Assembly (NCBI GenBank): GCA_029263315.1
Contig: JAJCXR010000065.1
Location: 124,001-188,000 of the forward strand
Length of the DNA stretch: 64,000 bases
Direction: 5' to 3'
Origin: Acidobacteriota bacterium
Lineage (GTDB): Bacteria; Acidobacteriota; Thermoanaerobaculia; Multivoradales; J023
In this document: positions 44,208-52,535 of the stretch, in pieces
Layout: every line of letters starts with the position of its first letter
Numbering within the stretch: the first letter of the stretch is position 1
The notes under the pieces: model-generated
The model's database searches: none
Seen by the model: only the letters and a program-made list of their open reading frames with translations
Told to the model about the DNA's origin: nothing
Program-made: the position numbers and the translations under genes

Positions 44208-45284
44208 ATGACGCAGCGTATCCAGGGGCTCGACCTGGCCCGAGCCTTGGCCGTTTTTGGCATGGTCCTGGTCAATTTCAAGCTGGTCATGGGAGCCCAG
44301 GACAGCTGTGCGATTCTCTCCACCCTGTCGGGCTGGGTCGAAGGACGGGCGGTGGCGACGTTTGTCATCCTGGCGGGGATCGGCGTCACCTTGCTCAGCC
44401 GCCGGGCGGCGTCCAGCGGTGATGCGCAGCTGATCAAGACAACCCGATGGCGCTTGCTTCGCCGAGCCGCTTTGCTCTTTTTTGTGGGACTTTCCTACGT
44501 ACCCATCTGGCCGGCGGACATTCTGCACTTTTATGGTCTGTACTTCGTGGCCGGAGCCTTCCTCTTCACCGCCTCCAACCGTGCCCTCTGGGTTGCGGCG
44601 GCGTCCTTCACGACTGGTTTTGTCGTCTTGATGCTGGCCTTCGACTACACCGAGGGTTGGGATTTTTCGACCTTGGAATACCTCGACTTTTGGACCGTCC
44701 AAGGCATGCTGAGGCACCTGTTCTTCAACGGCTTCCATCCCGTGCTTCCTTGGGCGGCCTTTCTCTTTATCGGCATGTGGCTGGGGCGACTGGACCTGGC
44801 GGACGCCGGGTTGCGTCGTCGCCTGATGGTCGTCGCCTCTGCCCTTTGGGTGTTGACGGAGGGCCTTTCCAAGCTGGCGATGGCTTATGTGTACAGGGCC
44901 GGGGTCGAGATTCCCAGCCAGGACTTGCACGCTCTCTTGGGCACGGGACCGATGCCGCCCATGCCCCAATACCTCGTCGCTGCCGGAAGCTTGGCGATCG
45001 TCCTCATCGGCGTGTGCTTGGAGATTTCCCAGCGCTGGGGAGATGCCTGGTGGCTGCGACCGCTGTACGCGACGGGAAAGCTCTCCCTGACCTTGTACGT
45101 GGCCCATGTGTTGATCGGCATGGGAACCCTCGAAGCCTTGGGGCGCCTCGAAGGGCAGAGCATCGAATTTGCCGTCGTCGCGTCATTGATCTTCGCAGTT
45201 GCGGGGGTGGCTTTTTCCGCCCTTTGGTTGAGATTCTTCGAGGTCGGCCCTGTGGAATGGGTATTTCGCGCCGTCGCCCGCTGA
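44208..45284 (+). CDS. DUF418/YeiB-like integral membrane protein
   Basis: Protein of 358 residues with about ten membrane segments. The start RIQGLDLARALAVFGMVLVNF is the typical opening of DUF418 and heparan-N-acetyltransferase-like (DUF1624) proteins. FLFIGMWLGR, LYVAHVLIGMG and the final RFFEVGPVEWVFR fit the C-terminal DUF418 domain. Function is unknown; acyl transfer across the membrane is suspected for relatives. It probably shares a transcript with the dehalogenase. Confidence 0.85.
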   Translation: MTQRIQGLDLARALAVFGMVLVNFKLVMGAQDSCAILSTLSGWVEGRAVATFVILAGIGVTLLSRRAASSGDAQLIKTTRWRLLRRAALLFFVGLSYVPIWPADILHFYGLYFVAGAFLFTASNRALWVAAASFTTGFVVLMLAFDYTEGWDFSTLEYLDFWTVQGMLRHLFFNGFHPVLPWAAFLFIGMWLGRLDLADAGLRRRLMVVASALWVLTEGLSKLAMAYVYRAGVEIPSQDLHALLGTGPMPPMPQYLVAAGSLAIVLIGVCLEISQRWGDAWWLRPLYATGKLSLTLYVAHVLIGMGTLEALGRLEGQSIEFAVVASLIFAVAGVAFSALWLRFFEVGPVEWVFRAVAR

Positions 45285-45309
45285 GGGGAAGACCTCAGCC
45301 GTCGCGAGC

Positions 45310-45591
45310 TCAGCGCTTACGGCGCACCCATTGCACGAAGCGCTGCACCCTCTCGTCCGCCAATAGAACCTCCAGGGTGTTGAACGTCCGTCCCAGTTGT
45401 TTCTCGCTGAATTGCTGGTGCAAAAAGGTATGGCAGTGACGGCAGAGGTCGATGCCACGGGATTGCATGTCGACTCGCTCGAAGTTCTTCTTGAACCATT
45501 TGTTGGAATGGCAGGTGCGCGGGATGAGATGGTGGAAGGTGAGGTTGCGCAGGCGGCCGCAGAGGGCACAGGGGTCGCCGGGGTCGGTCAT
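45310..45591 (-). CDS. Small HNH-nuclease-like zinc protein
   Basis: Protein of 93 residues; the ATG at 45591 overlaps the end of rimI by 4 bases (ATGA). Zinc-binding pairs CALC and CRHCH, with FHHLIPRTCHSNKWF and FLHQQF, give the Cys2...HH...Cys-x2-CH...H pattern of HNH folds. Proteins of this size and layout occur in many bacteria without known role. Translational coupling to rimI-tsaB is conserved-looking here, but its meaning is unclear. Confidence 0.75.
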   Translation of the reverse strand: MTDPGDPCALCGRLRNLTFHHLIPRTCHSNKWFKKNFERVDMQSRGIDLCRHCHTFLHQQFSEKQLGRTFNTLEVLLADERVQRFVQWVRRKR

Positions 45592-46091
45592 CTCGGAGCG
45601 CCACCGCGCATCGGACGCTGGTAGAGGATGGCGTCGACGGCGTTGGAATTGCTGATCGTGCCGTCGGCGGCATGGCGATAGTAGTCCGGTCGACGGCCGC
45701 TGACGGCAAACCCCAGGGACTCGTAGAGGCGTCGTGCCGGGAAATTGTCGGCACGCACCTCTAAGTGGCACAGGACGACGGAGCCGGAGGCCTCGAGCCG
45801 TTCGAGGCAATGGCAGAGCAGGCGCCGGCCGTGACCCGCCCGCTGTCGCTGGGGTAGCACCGCCAGCCGCAACAGCTCCGATTCGTCGAGGACGGTGAGA
45901 AAGCACGCATAGGCGACGGTTTCTTCGCCAAGCCGGCCCAACCACATTTGTCCTTCCGGCCTGGCCAAGCCATCAGCAAGGGAAGCCTTCGACCAGGCGT
46001 CGGGGAACGAGCTGGCTTCCAGCCGAGCCAAATCGTCGAGGTCCGTGGACTTGGCCCGACGGATCTCCAACCCATCGTCGCAGCGAGCCAT
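45588..46091 (-). CDS. rimI: Ribosomal-protein-alanine N-acetyltransferase RimI-like (GNAT)
   Basis: Protein of 167 residues with the GNAT fold: EIRRAKSTDLDDLARLEASSFPDAWS at the start, LLRLAVLPQRQRAGHGRRLL as acetyl-CoA-binding loop (R-x-x-G-x-G variant RAGHGR), LEVRADNFPARRLYESLGF, and SGRRPDYYRHAADG. This is the pattern of RimI, which acetylates the N-terminal Ala of ribosomal protein S18. Its start overlaps the stop of tsaB by one base, a widespread arrangement. Confidence 0.85.
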   Translation of the reverse strand: MARCDDGLEIRRAKSTDLDDLARLEASSFPDAWSKASLADGLARPEGQMWLGRLGEETVAYACFLTVLDESELLRLAVLPQRQRAGHGRRLLCHCLERLEASGSVVLCHLEVRADNFPARRLYESLGFAVSGRRPDYYRHAADGTISNSNAVDAILYQRPMRGGAPR

Positions 46092-46834
46092 CAGGGGGTC
46101 TTGGGTTTGGCGGGGGTGACGGCCGGTGGGCGAAAATAGATCGGCTGAATCAAGCGGCTGGGCTCCCAGACACCGGTTCTTCCTTCCTGTGATGTCGTAT
46201 CTTGCGACGCCGGCTCGGAGCGTGCCATCGACAACAGCTCGGCTGCCGTCGGAGCCAGGGGCGGTGCGGCCCGCAAGTCCAGATCCTCGGAGGCCGGCAG
46301 CTCGAAGCCGACGATGGGCACCTCGCCAAGCGTGGCGAAATCTTCAAAAGACAGCAGCCTGGCCGTATCCAAGGGCGTTGGCCAGGGAACGACGGCCGGA
46401 TGCTCGCTCTCCGGCGCCTTGACGGAGTCACCGACGGCGAAGCGTTGCACCATCCAATCGCCCCGCATGGCATTGACCGCCGCCACCACCTCGCCATCGA
46501 CGATGCCGTTTTTCAGGACACCCGCCGCCGCGAGAATGGGCAAGGTGGGCAGGGCGGTGGCCCGTAGCCCCAATCCCTGATGCCAACCGAGCACCGTCGC
46601 CAGGCCGATGCGCAGGCCGGTGAAGCTACCGGGGCCTTGCAACGTTGCCACCCCCGTCAATGCGTCCAACCGCAGGTTGGTGCCTTCGAGAAGCTCGTTC
46701 ACGGTCGCCAGTAGGCGCTCCGAGGTGCGTCGCAGCTCGAGGGTGGCGGCGGCCAACACCTGCCCTTGTCGGGCGATGGCCAGGCTGACGATGGGCGAAG
46801 CGGTATCGATGACAAGAACGGTTTGCGGTGCCAT
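46091..46834 (-). CDS. tsaB: tRNA threonylcarbamoyladenosine biosynthesis protein TsaB
   Basis: Protein of 247 residues. Opening VLVIDTASPIVSLAIA, RRTSERLLATVNELLEG, and GVATLQGPGSFTGLRIGLATVLGWHQ are standard TsaB motifs. TsaB partners TsaD and TsaE in making t6A37 in ANN-decoding tRNAs. A C-terminal extension (after about 190) is Pro/Ser-rich and less conserved. It is the first gene of the tsaB-rimI-HNH unit. Confidence 0.9.
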   Translation of the reverse strand: MAPQTVLVIDTASPIVSLAIARQGQVLAAATLELRRTSERLLATVNELLEGTNLRLDALTGVATLQGPGSFTGLRIGLATVLGWHQGLGLRATALPTLPILAAAGVLKNGIVDGEVVAAVNAMRGDWMVQRFAVGDSVKAPESEHPAVVPWPTPLDTARLLSFEDFATLGEVPIVGFELPASEDLDLRAAPPLAPTAAELLSMARSEPASQDTTSQEGRTGVWEPSRLIQPIYFRPPAVTPAKPKTP

Positions 46835-47052
46835 GGCGGAAGTTTAGCCGGGCACGGGGGTCTACGGAAGCAGTTGGCCCAAGAGTTTCCGTCGTAGTTG
46901 GGGGGTTTCACACTGGCGACGTATTTGGTTGTGTCTCAGGAATCGGATAAGGTTTGCCCGACTTGCGAAGCCGCCGGATTCCGCACTCATTGCGGATCGT
47001 TGCTCCAGCGCTACGCTCTCCACCAACCATCACCACGGGATCGAGTTGAATC

Positions 47053-48582
47053 ATGTCCGAGTTGGATATTCAGATCGCCAATCGGCGCCGAAAACGCGAT
47101 GAGCTGAACGAAGCTGGCGTCCTGACGTACCCCCATCGTTTTGCCTACGACCTGGAGGCCACCGCGGTGCACGCCCGCTATGGCCAGAAGAGCGCCGAAG
47201 AGCTGGAGGAAGCCAGTATCTCGCTCCGGGTGCCGGGGCGGCTGACCGCCATCCGGCGTCAAGGCAAGCTGATCTTTGCCGATCTCAGCGACGGGCGAAC
47301 GACGTTGCAGCTCTTCCTGCGTAAGAACAGCATGAGCGAGGCCACTTGGGAGCTCTTGCTCACCTTCGACCTTGGGGACCACGTCGGCGTCGCGGGCAAG
47401 CTGATGCGCACCCGCATGGGAGAGCTCAGTTTGGCCGGGGAAGAGCTCACCCTGCTGGCCAAGGCCTTGCGTCCTCTGCCGGAGAAGTGGAGCGGTCTCA
47501 AGGATGTCGAAGCTCGCTACCGCCAGCGTTACGTCGATTTGGCGACCAACACAGCCTCGCGGGAGGTGTTCGAGATCCGCGCCAAGCTGGTGCGCGGAAT
47601 TCGCCATTTCTTCGACCAACGGGGTTTTCTCGAAGTCGAAACGCCGATGATGCAGTCCATCGCCGGGGGTGCGGCGGCGCGGCCATTCGTGACCCACCAC
47701 AACGCCTTGGATCTCGAGCTCTATTTGCGGGTGGCGCCGGAGCTCTATCTCAAGCGGTTGTTGGTGGGCGGTATACCGCGGGTCTACGAGATCAATCGCA
47801 ACTTTCGCAATGAAGGCATCTCGAAGCAGCACAATCCCGAGTTCACCATGCTCGAGTTCTATTGGGCCTATGTCGACTACCACGACTTGATGGAGCTCAC
47901 GGAGGAGCTGATCGTCGGCTTGGCGGAAGATATCCACGGTGGCACGGAGCTCCCCTTCAAGGGGCGGACGTTGGATTTCAGTCGACCCTGGAAGCGCTAC
48001 ACCATGAAAGAGGCCACCTTGGAGCTGGGCGGCGTTGCCCCCGAAGCGTTGCAAGACGCCGCCTCCATCGCCGCTGAGCTGGAGCGCCGTGGCATCGACC
48101 AGCCCCCCGCCGCCAGCTTCGGCAAGTTGTTGCTCACCCTCTTCGAGGAGACGGTGGAGGAACATTTGCACAACCCCACCTTCATCATCGACCACCCGGT
48201 GGAGGTGTCTCCCCTGGCGAAACAACATCGAGACGACCCGAGCCTGACGGAGCGTTTCGAGCTCTACATCGGCGGCATGGAGGTGGCCAACGCCTTCAGC
48301 GAGCTCAATAATCCCGACCTGCAGGCGGAGCGCTTTCGTCAGCAGCTGGAGGCCCGCGAAGCCGGGGACGACGAGGCCCACGTCTTCGATAGCGACTACA
48401 TTCGGGCCCTCGAGCACGGCATGCCACCGGCCGGTGGCGAGGGCATCGGCATCGATCGCCTGGCCATGGTGTTCACCGATCGCACGTCGATTCGTGACGT
48501 CATTCTCTTCCCCTTGCTGCGTCCCCTGCCCGAAGGCGTTACCGGCGATGAGGTGGTGGCGGAGGAAGAAGGGGAGGCGTAA
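47053..48582 (+). CDS. lysS: Lysyl-tRNA synthetase, class II
   Basis: Protein of 509 residues, normal length. The N-terminal OB-fold includes SLRVPGRLTAIRRQGKLIFADL. Class II motif 1 appears in GFLEVETPMMQSIAGGAAARPF, motif 2 in RVYEINRNFRNEGISKQHNPEFTMLEFY, motif 3 in GEGIGIDRLAMVFTDRTSIRDVILFP. It charges tRNA-Lys. The lolC/E-like gene begins at the next base after its stop, so the two are probably co-transcribed. Confidence 0.96.
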   Translation: MSELDIQIANRRRKRDELNEAGVLTYPHRFAYDLEATAVHARYGQKSAEELEEASISLRVPGRLTAIRRQGKLIFADLSDGRTTLQLFLRKNSMSEATWELLLTFDLGDHVGVAGKLMRTRMGELSLAGEELTLLAKALRPLPEKWSGLKDVEARYRQRYVDLATNTASREVFEIRAKLVRGIRHFFDQRGFLEVETPMMQSIAGGAAARPFVTHHNALDLELYLRVAPELYLKRLLVGGIPRVYEINRNFRNEGISKQHNPEFTMLEFYWAYVDYHDLMELTEELIVGLAEDIHGGTELPFKGRTLDFSRPWKRYTMKEATLELGGVAPEALQDAASIAAELERRGIDQPPAASFGKLLLTLFEETVEEHLHNPTFIIDHPVEVSPLAKQHRDDPSLTERFELYIGGMEVANAFSELNNPDLQAERFRQQLEAREAGDDEAHVFDSDYIRALEHGMPPAGGEGIGIDRLAMVFTDRTSIRDVILFPLLRPLPEGVTGDEVVAEEEGEA

Positions 48583-49854
48583 GTGGAAGGGGCCGGTTGG
48601 CTGATGCGGCTGCCCTTGCCGTGGATCCTGGCACTGCGCTACTTGAAAAGCAGTCGGCGCGACGCTTACGTCTCGTTGCTTTCGCTGTTGGCCACCGGCG
48701 GCATCACCCTCGGTGTGGGGGCCCTCATTCTGGTCTTGGCCGGCCTGTCCGGGATGCAGGGCTTCTTGCGTTCCGATGTGCTCTCGCGGACGCCACATTT
48801 GGAAATCGAGCTACCGCCTGGGGCCGACGAGGGAGCCGTGCGCAGAGATCTCGCCGCCATCCCGGGGGTGGAAGAGGTGCGTCCACTGGTGCGGGGTCGG
48901 GGCTGGTTGCTGCTCGCCGGTAGCGCCCTCGACGTCGAAGTGGTGGGTTACGAGGGCGCGCTGCCGGCCTTTTTCCCCGATCCCGATGAAAGCCGCACCC
49001 TGCACCGTCCCGGCGTGGATGGGGGCGTTGATGGCGAGGATCTGGCCGCTCAGCCGGAGGGTGCCGCCGCAGCGACCGGTATCTTCCTGGGGGATTTGAT
49101 GGCCATCCGTTGGGGACTCGAGGTCGGCGATGTGGTGGAAGTGGTTTCAGGGCGGCCTACCCTGACCCCCTTCGGTCCCCAACCTCGGATTCGCCAACTG
49201 CGTTTGCAAGGCACCTTCCGCACCGGTCGTACGGAGGAAGACAAACCCCGCGTCGCCGTCCCCTTCGGGGTGGCACAGCGTTTGTTCGGCAAAGGTCAAG
49301 AACGCCTGGAAGTGCGAAGCCAGGGCCTCGAAAGCGCCCTCGAAGTGGCCGCCGTCATCGCCCCGCGGCTGCCGGAGGGGAGCCGTCTGCGCACCTGGCA
49401 GGATCTCAATCGGGGCCTTTTCTTTGCCCTCAAGCTCGAGAAAATCCTCATGTTCTTGGCGGTCTTCCTCATCGTCCCAGTGGCCGCCATGTCGCTGATC
49501 ACCGTCCTGGCGCTGCTCATCTCCAGCAAGAAACACGAAATCGGCATGCTGCAAGCCATGGGGGCCCAACCACGGGAAGTGCGCCGTGCCTTTCTCATCC
49601 TCGGCGGCATGTTGGTGACCCTCGGCTTGGTGGGCGGTGGCACCTTGGGAGTCGGTGGGGCCTGGCTGCTCGATCACTTCAAAGTCATCACCCCGCCGGG
49701 CAACGTCTATCTGCTAGACCACGTGCCCTTCATCGTCGAAGCCCGCGACCTGGCGGCGGTCCTCGGTGCAACCCTGGTTTTTACTGTCCTCTCGACCCTC
49801 TATGCCGCTCGCAAGGCCGCGTCGACGGGACCGGTGGAGGCGTTGCGGCGGTAG
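48583..49854 (+). CDS. LolC/LolE-type lipoprotein-releasing ABC permease
   Basis: Protein of 423 residues with a GTG start at 48583 or ATG at 48604 (MRLPLPWILALRYLKSSRRD). Topology is one N-terminal membrane segment (residues about 40-60, GGITLGVGALILVLAGLSGM), a large periplasmic MacB-like domain, and three C-terminal segments with the FtsX signature (LFFALKLEKILMFLAVFLIV, LLISSKKHEIGMLQAMGA). Such proteins extract lipoproteins from the inner membrane with LolD. A LolD-like ATPase lies 11 kb away. Only one permease gene is visible, so it may act as a homodimer (LolF-like). Confidence 0.88.
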   Translation: MEGAGWLMRLPLPWILALRYLKSSRRDAYVSLLSLLATGGITLGVGALILVLAGLSGMQGFLRSDVLSRTPHLEIELPPGADEGAVRRDLAAIPGVEEVRPLVRGRGWLLLAGSALDVEVVGYEGALPAFFPDPDESRTLHRPGVDGGVDGEDLAAQPEGAAAATGIFLGDLMAIRWGLEVGDVVEVVSGRPTLTPFGPQPRIRQLRLQGTFRTGRTEEDKPRVAVPFGVAQRLFGKGQERLEVRSQGLESALEVAAVIAPRLPEGSRLRTWQDLNRGLFFALKLEKILMFLAVFLIVPVAAMSLITVLALLISSKKHEIGMLQAMGAQPREVRRAFLILGGMLVTLGLVGGGTLGVGGAWLLDHFKVITPPGNVYLLDHVPFIVEARDLAAVLGATLVFTVLSTLYAARKAASTGPVEALRR

Positions 49855-49893
49855 ACCGGCGCTACAAGCAGCAGATCAAGAAGTGGAGGAGAG

Positions 49894-50118
49894 ATGAGCA
49901 CTACAGATCGAGGCAAGCAGGTGATCCGGCCGATTCTCAACGGCTCGTCCTTAGAGGAGCGGATACATCAGGCAGCAGAGGCGGGTCTGGTGCACTGGAA
50001 TGGCAAGAGATTCTCGCTGTCGACCGATTCCCGCCCAAGGGTCCGGGGAAAGAAGTCAGTGGCTGAGATGCTGATTGAGGATCGCGAATCTAGCCGCTCA
50101 TCCCATCCCAACCGCTGA
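49894..50118 (+). CDS. Orphan VapB/Phd-antitoxin-like small protein
   Basis: Protein of 74 residues with a strong ribosome-binding site (GGAGG about 5 bases upstream). The middle and end, AAEAGLVHWNGKRFSLSTDSRPRVRGKKSVAEMLIEDRES, resemble the C-terminal toxin-binding tails of VapB/Phd antitoxins (G-L-...-W-x-G, then V-x-G-x-x-[SV]-[AS]-E-x-[VLI]-x-E-D-R). The usual DNA-binding N-terminus is missing, and no PIN toxin follows. The last 29 bases overlap the convergent beta-helix gene. It may be a solitary or remnant antitoxin. Confidence 0.5.
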   Translation: MSTTDRGKQVIRPILNGSSLEERIHQAAEAGLVHWNGKRFSLSTDSRPRVRGKKSVAEMLIEDRESSRSSHPNR

Positions 50119-51649
50119 CATCTCCACTTTCGAAACCATCGGCAAAGATCGGTGCCAGCTCGACGGCTCCGATGTCCGGCGCGCCATCGCTGCGTGGACG
50201 GCCGAGGAGGTCGTCGGCGGGGGACTGCGCGCCGTCGGCGGCTCCGATGACGGCGCTGCCGGTGGCCGGGGTGCCGTAGAGGTTGGCCAGGCGGACGAAG
50301 GCCTCGCGGATGGAGCTGGAGCCGTCGGCGAAGGTGGCGGTATTGGAATTCCAGTGGGGGACGACGAGGGCCGCGGGGTTGCCGAGCTCGGGATCACCGA
50401 AGACGGCCGCGCTATCGTCGCTGGGGTTGATCAGCTCCGTGCCGGGATCATCGGGAATGGAGGAGCCGCCGTTCCAGTAGGCGTTGTGGTCGATGGTGAA
50501 AGCCAAAGTCTCGCCGCTGGGGGTGTCTGAGAAATCGTTGGCCCCACCGCCGTTGGCCCCCATGGTCCCCGTCGGGTCGGACCACACGTTGTTATAAAAT
50601 TGGATGTTGTCATTGGCCGGGTTTTGGCCCTCGGTATTGAGGCGCATGGCAAAGGCCAGGGACGGCAAATCGCCGCTGACGGTATTGTGACGGAAAGTGA
50701 TGTCGCGCCCCCCTTTGACCCCGAAAGCGGCTCGCATGACGCTGGGGGAATTGCCGAGCATCAAATTGTTCTCCACCAGGATGTCGCGGGCTTCGTAGAT
50801 GGGGTGACCGTCTTCTCCGAGCAGGAGGAAGTTGGAGCCGGTGGAGCCCTGCCAGTTGAGAAAGATATTGCGGCGCACCGTCACATTACGGCTGCCGACA
50901 TAGATATCGTCGTCCTGGTTGCTGTCTTTGATGACGATGAAACCGCTGGTATTGCCGGGGTCGGTGCGGCCGCTGGCGGCGAAGTCGTTGAGAAAAATAT
51001 TGTCTTGCACGATGACATCTTCAACACTGTTGATATCGATGTGCTCGTCGCTGCCGGATTGATTGAAGAAAAGGTTTCCTTCCACCAGGATGTCGCGGCT
51101 GGCGTTGTTGATCTTCAGCACATCGTTGTCATAGCTATCGTGCATGACGTTGTTGCGCAGGGTGATGCGACTCACCTCATTATTGCCGTTGCCGTCGATG
51201 TGCACCACCAAGGGGGCCGCACCGGGGCCGTCGTGGGCGATGTCGAAACCTTCGAGGGCAATGCCCTCGACACCATCGGGATGCGCATAGGCAGTGATCA
51301 CCGTGCCGTCGTGCCGTAGCCGAGCACCGTAGGGCACCTCGGAGCGCACCGTCACACCGACGGCGAAGGTGCCACGCACCCGGATACGTCCGTCGTAGGT
51401 GCCGGATCGAACCAACACCAGGGACTCGTCGGGGATGCTGTCGAGGGCGTGGGTGATGGTAGCCCAGGGATTGCTGGAAGAGCCGTCGCCGGTGGTGTCA
51501 TCACCGTCGGTGGCGACGAAGAAGGTGCCGCCAAGGAAGGGCTTGGTGACCGGGTGTCGGGATGAGCCGGAGACGATCGCGGCGGTCAACAGGGCGCAGA
51601 GGCCCATGAAAATATGGGCCCTGATCTTCAGATATGGCTTCAGCGGCAT
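50090..51649 (-). CDS. Secreted right-handed beta-helix protein with FESGD C-terminal tag
   Basis: Protein of 519 residues with a signal segment (MGLCALLTAAIVSGSS). The opening FFVATDGDDTTGDGSSSNPWATITHALD is typical of DUF1565/pectate-lyase-like proteins. Repeated Asn-ladder strands follow (ITLRNNVMHDS, ILVEGNLFFNQ, VIVQDNIFLND, VTVRRNIFLNW, ILVENNLMLGN, ITFRHNTVSGD). Near the end SDGAPDIGAVELAP is the choice-of-anchor-Q signature, then IFADGFESGDVSGWDGMSG. Likely an extracellular polysaccharide-binding or -cleaving protein; catalytic residues are not identifiable. Confidence 0.84.
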   Translation of the reverse strand: MPLKPYLKIRAHIFMGLCALLTAAIVSGSSRHPVTKPFLGGTFFVATDGDDTTGDGSSSNPWATITHALDSIPDESLVLVRSGTYDGRIRVRGTFAVGVTVRSEVPYGARLRHDGTVITAYAHPDGVEGIALEGFDIAHDGPGAAPLVVHIDGNGNNEVSRITLRNNVMHDSYDNDVLKINNASRDILVEGNLFFNQSGSDEHIDINSVEDVIVQDNIFLNDFAASGRTDPGNTSGFIVIKDSNQDDDIYVGSRNVTVRRNIFLNWQGSTGSNFLLLGEDGHPIYEARDILVENNLMLGNSPSVMRAAFGVKGGRDITFRHNTVSGDLPSLAFAMRLNTEGQNPANDNIQFYNNVWSDPTGTMGANGGGANDFSDTPSGETLAFTIDHNAYWNGGSSIPDDPGTELINPSDDSAAVFGDPELGNPAALVVPHWNSNTATFADGSSSIREAFVRLANLYGTPATGSAVIGAADGAQSPADDLLGRPRSDGAPDIGAVELAPIFADGFESGDVSGWDGMSG

Positions 51650-51919
51650 GATGTGACCTCCTGGGGTGATGCGCTCCGAAGGTAAAGCGACGTGCTCTAT
51701 CGTATAGCTAAATCAACATTTTGCTAATTGCTGAGTCTTTGAGACCCGGGAGGCCACGGGAGAATACCGACAGGGTAAATGACCAGATTTCTTCGTGGGA
51801 TGAGGGCTTGGTCGGCAGCAGGAAAGAGGTCAAGGCTAGCTTGACAGCCCCAAGTTTTCCACGTGAGACAAGCCTAGCGCTCGAGCTTGTGATTTGATGG
51901 TTGATCGAAGGAGAGTCAA

Positions 51920-52498
51920 ATGGGGGTACGTAAAATCTTGGTGACTTCGAACGACACGGACGATATCTCCAGCCCCGGTGGGGGCATCTGCCGAACCATG
52001 GTTTTGACCTGGATCAGTGAATCTCTCAAAGGCGTGAGGATGATGGATATGGCGACCCACCTGGTCGCTCGTAAGGCGATCATCTCGGCGAAGCATAAGG
52101 CTCTCAAAATCCGTATGGGAAAGGCTCGAACCTTGGACGGAGGAAACCCGGTTGCCACGGCGAGCGATTTCACGGCGTCGTTCAATCTCCAAGCGGGTGA
52201 CGAAGCGATGCAACTGCCAACGGCTAGCGTTGGGGTCACACTGGACCCAGGCCAGCTCACTACGGACACGAGTTACGTGATGATCACTCTTGAGGGAATT
52301 GGCCGAGCCCATGCAGTCGGAATGGCTTTGAACATCTCCGGTCGGCACTATTTCCTCGATCCGAACAGCGGCCTCTACGAATGCGATGCATTGACGGACA
52401 TCGCCGGTGCGTTGGGACTTGTCGCTTGGCACTTAATGTCGAACTACATCCAAAATTATCCCCAGGCAATGATTGAAGAGTTCTCGGCGTCCGGCTGA
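51920..52498 (+). CDS. Putative YopT/C58-like papain-fold cysteine protease
   Basis: Protein of 192 residues with AAGGAGAG a few bases before the ATG. A conserved-looking triad is visible: Cys24 in SPGGGICRTMVLTWI (compare G-x-C with Trp downstream in YopT-type peptidases), His131 in GIGRAHAVGMAL, and Asp147 in HYFLDPNSGLYEC. The length between the residues (about 107 and 16) fits the C58 family. No signal peptide or secretion signal is seen. The gene has lower GC than neighbours and stands alone between genes on the opposite strand, suggesting acquisition. The family call needs structural confirmation; another papain-like fold remains possible. Confidence 0.55.
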   Translation: MGVRKILVTSNDTDDISSPGGGICRTMVLTWISESLKGVRMMDMATHLVARKAIISAKHKALKIRMGKARTLDGGNPVATASDFTASFNLQAGDEAMQLPTASVGVTLDPGQLTTDTSYVMITLEGIGRAHAVGMALNISGRHYFLDPNSGLYECDALTDIAGALGLVAWHLMSNYIQNYPQAMIEEFSASG

Positions 52499-52535
52499 TC
52501 GGGGCAGGATCGCTGCTCCGTCCTCGTGTTGTCCC

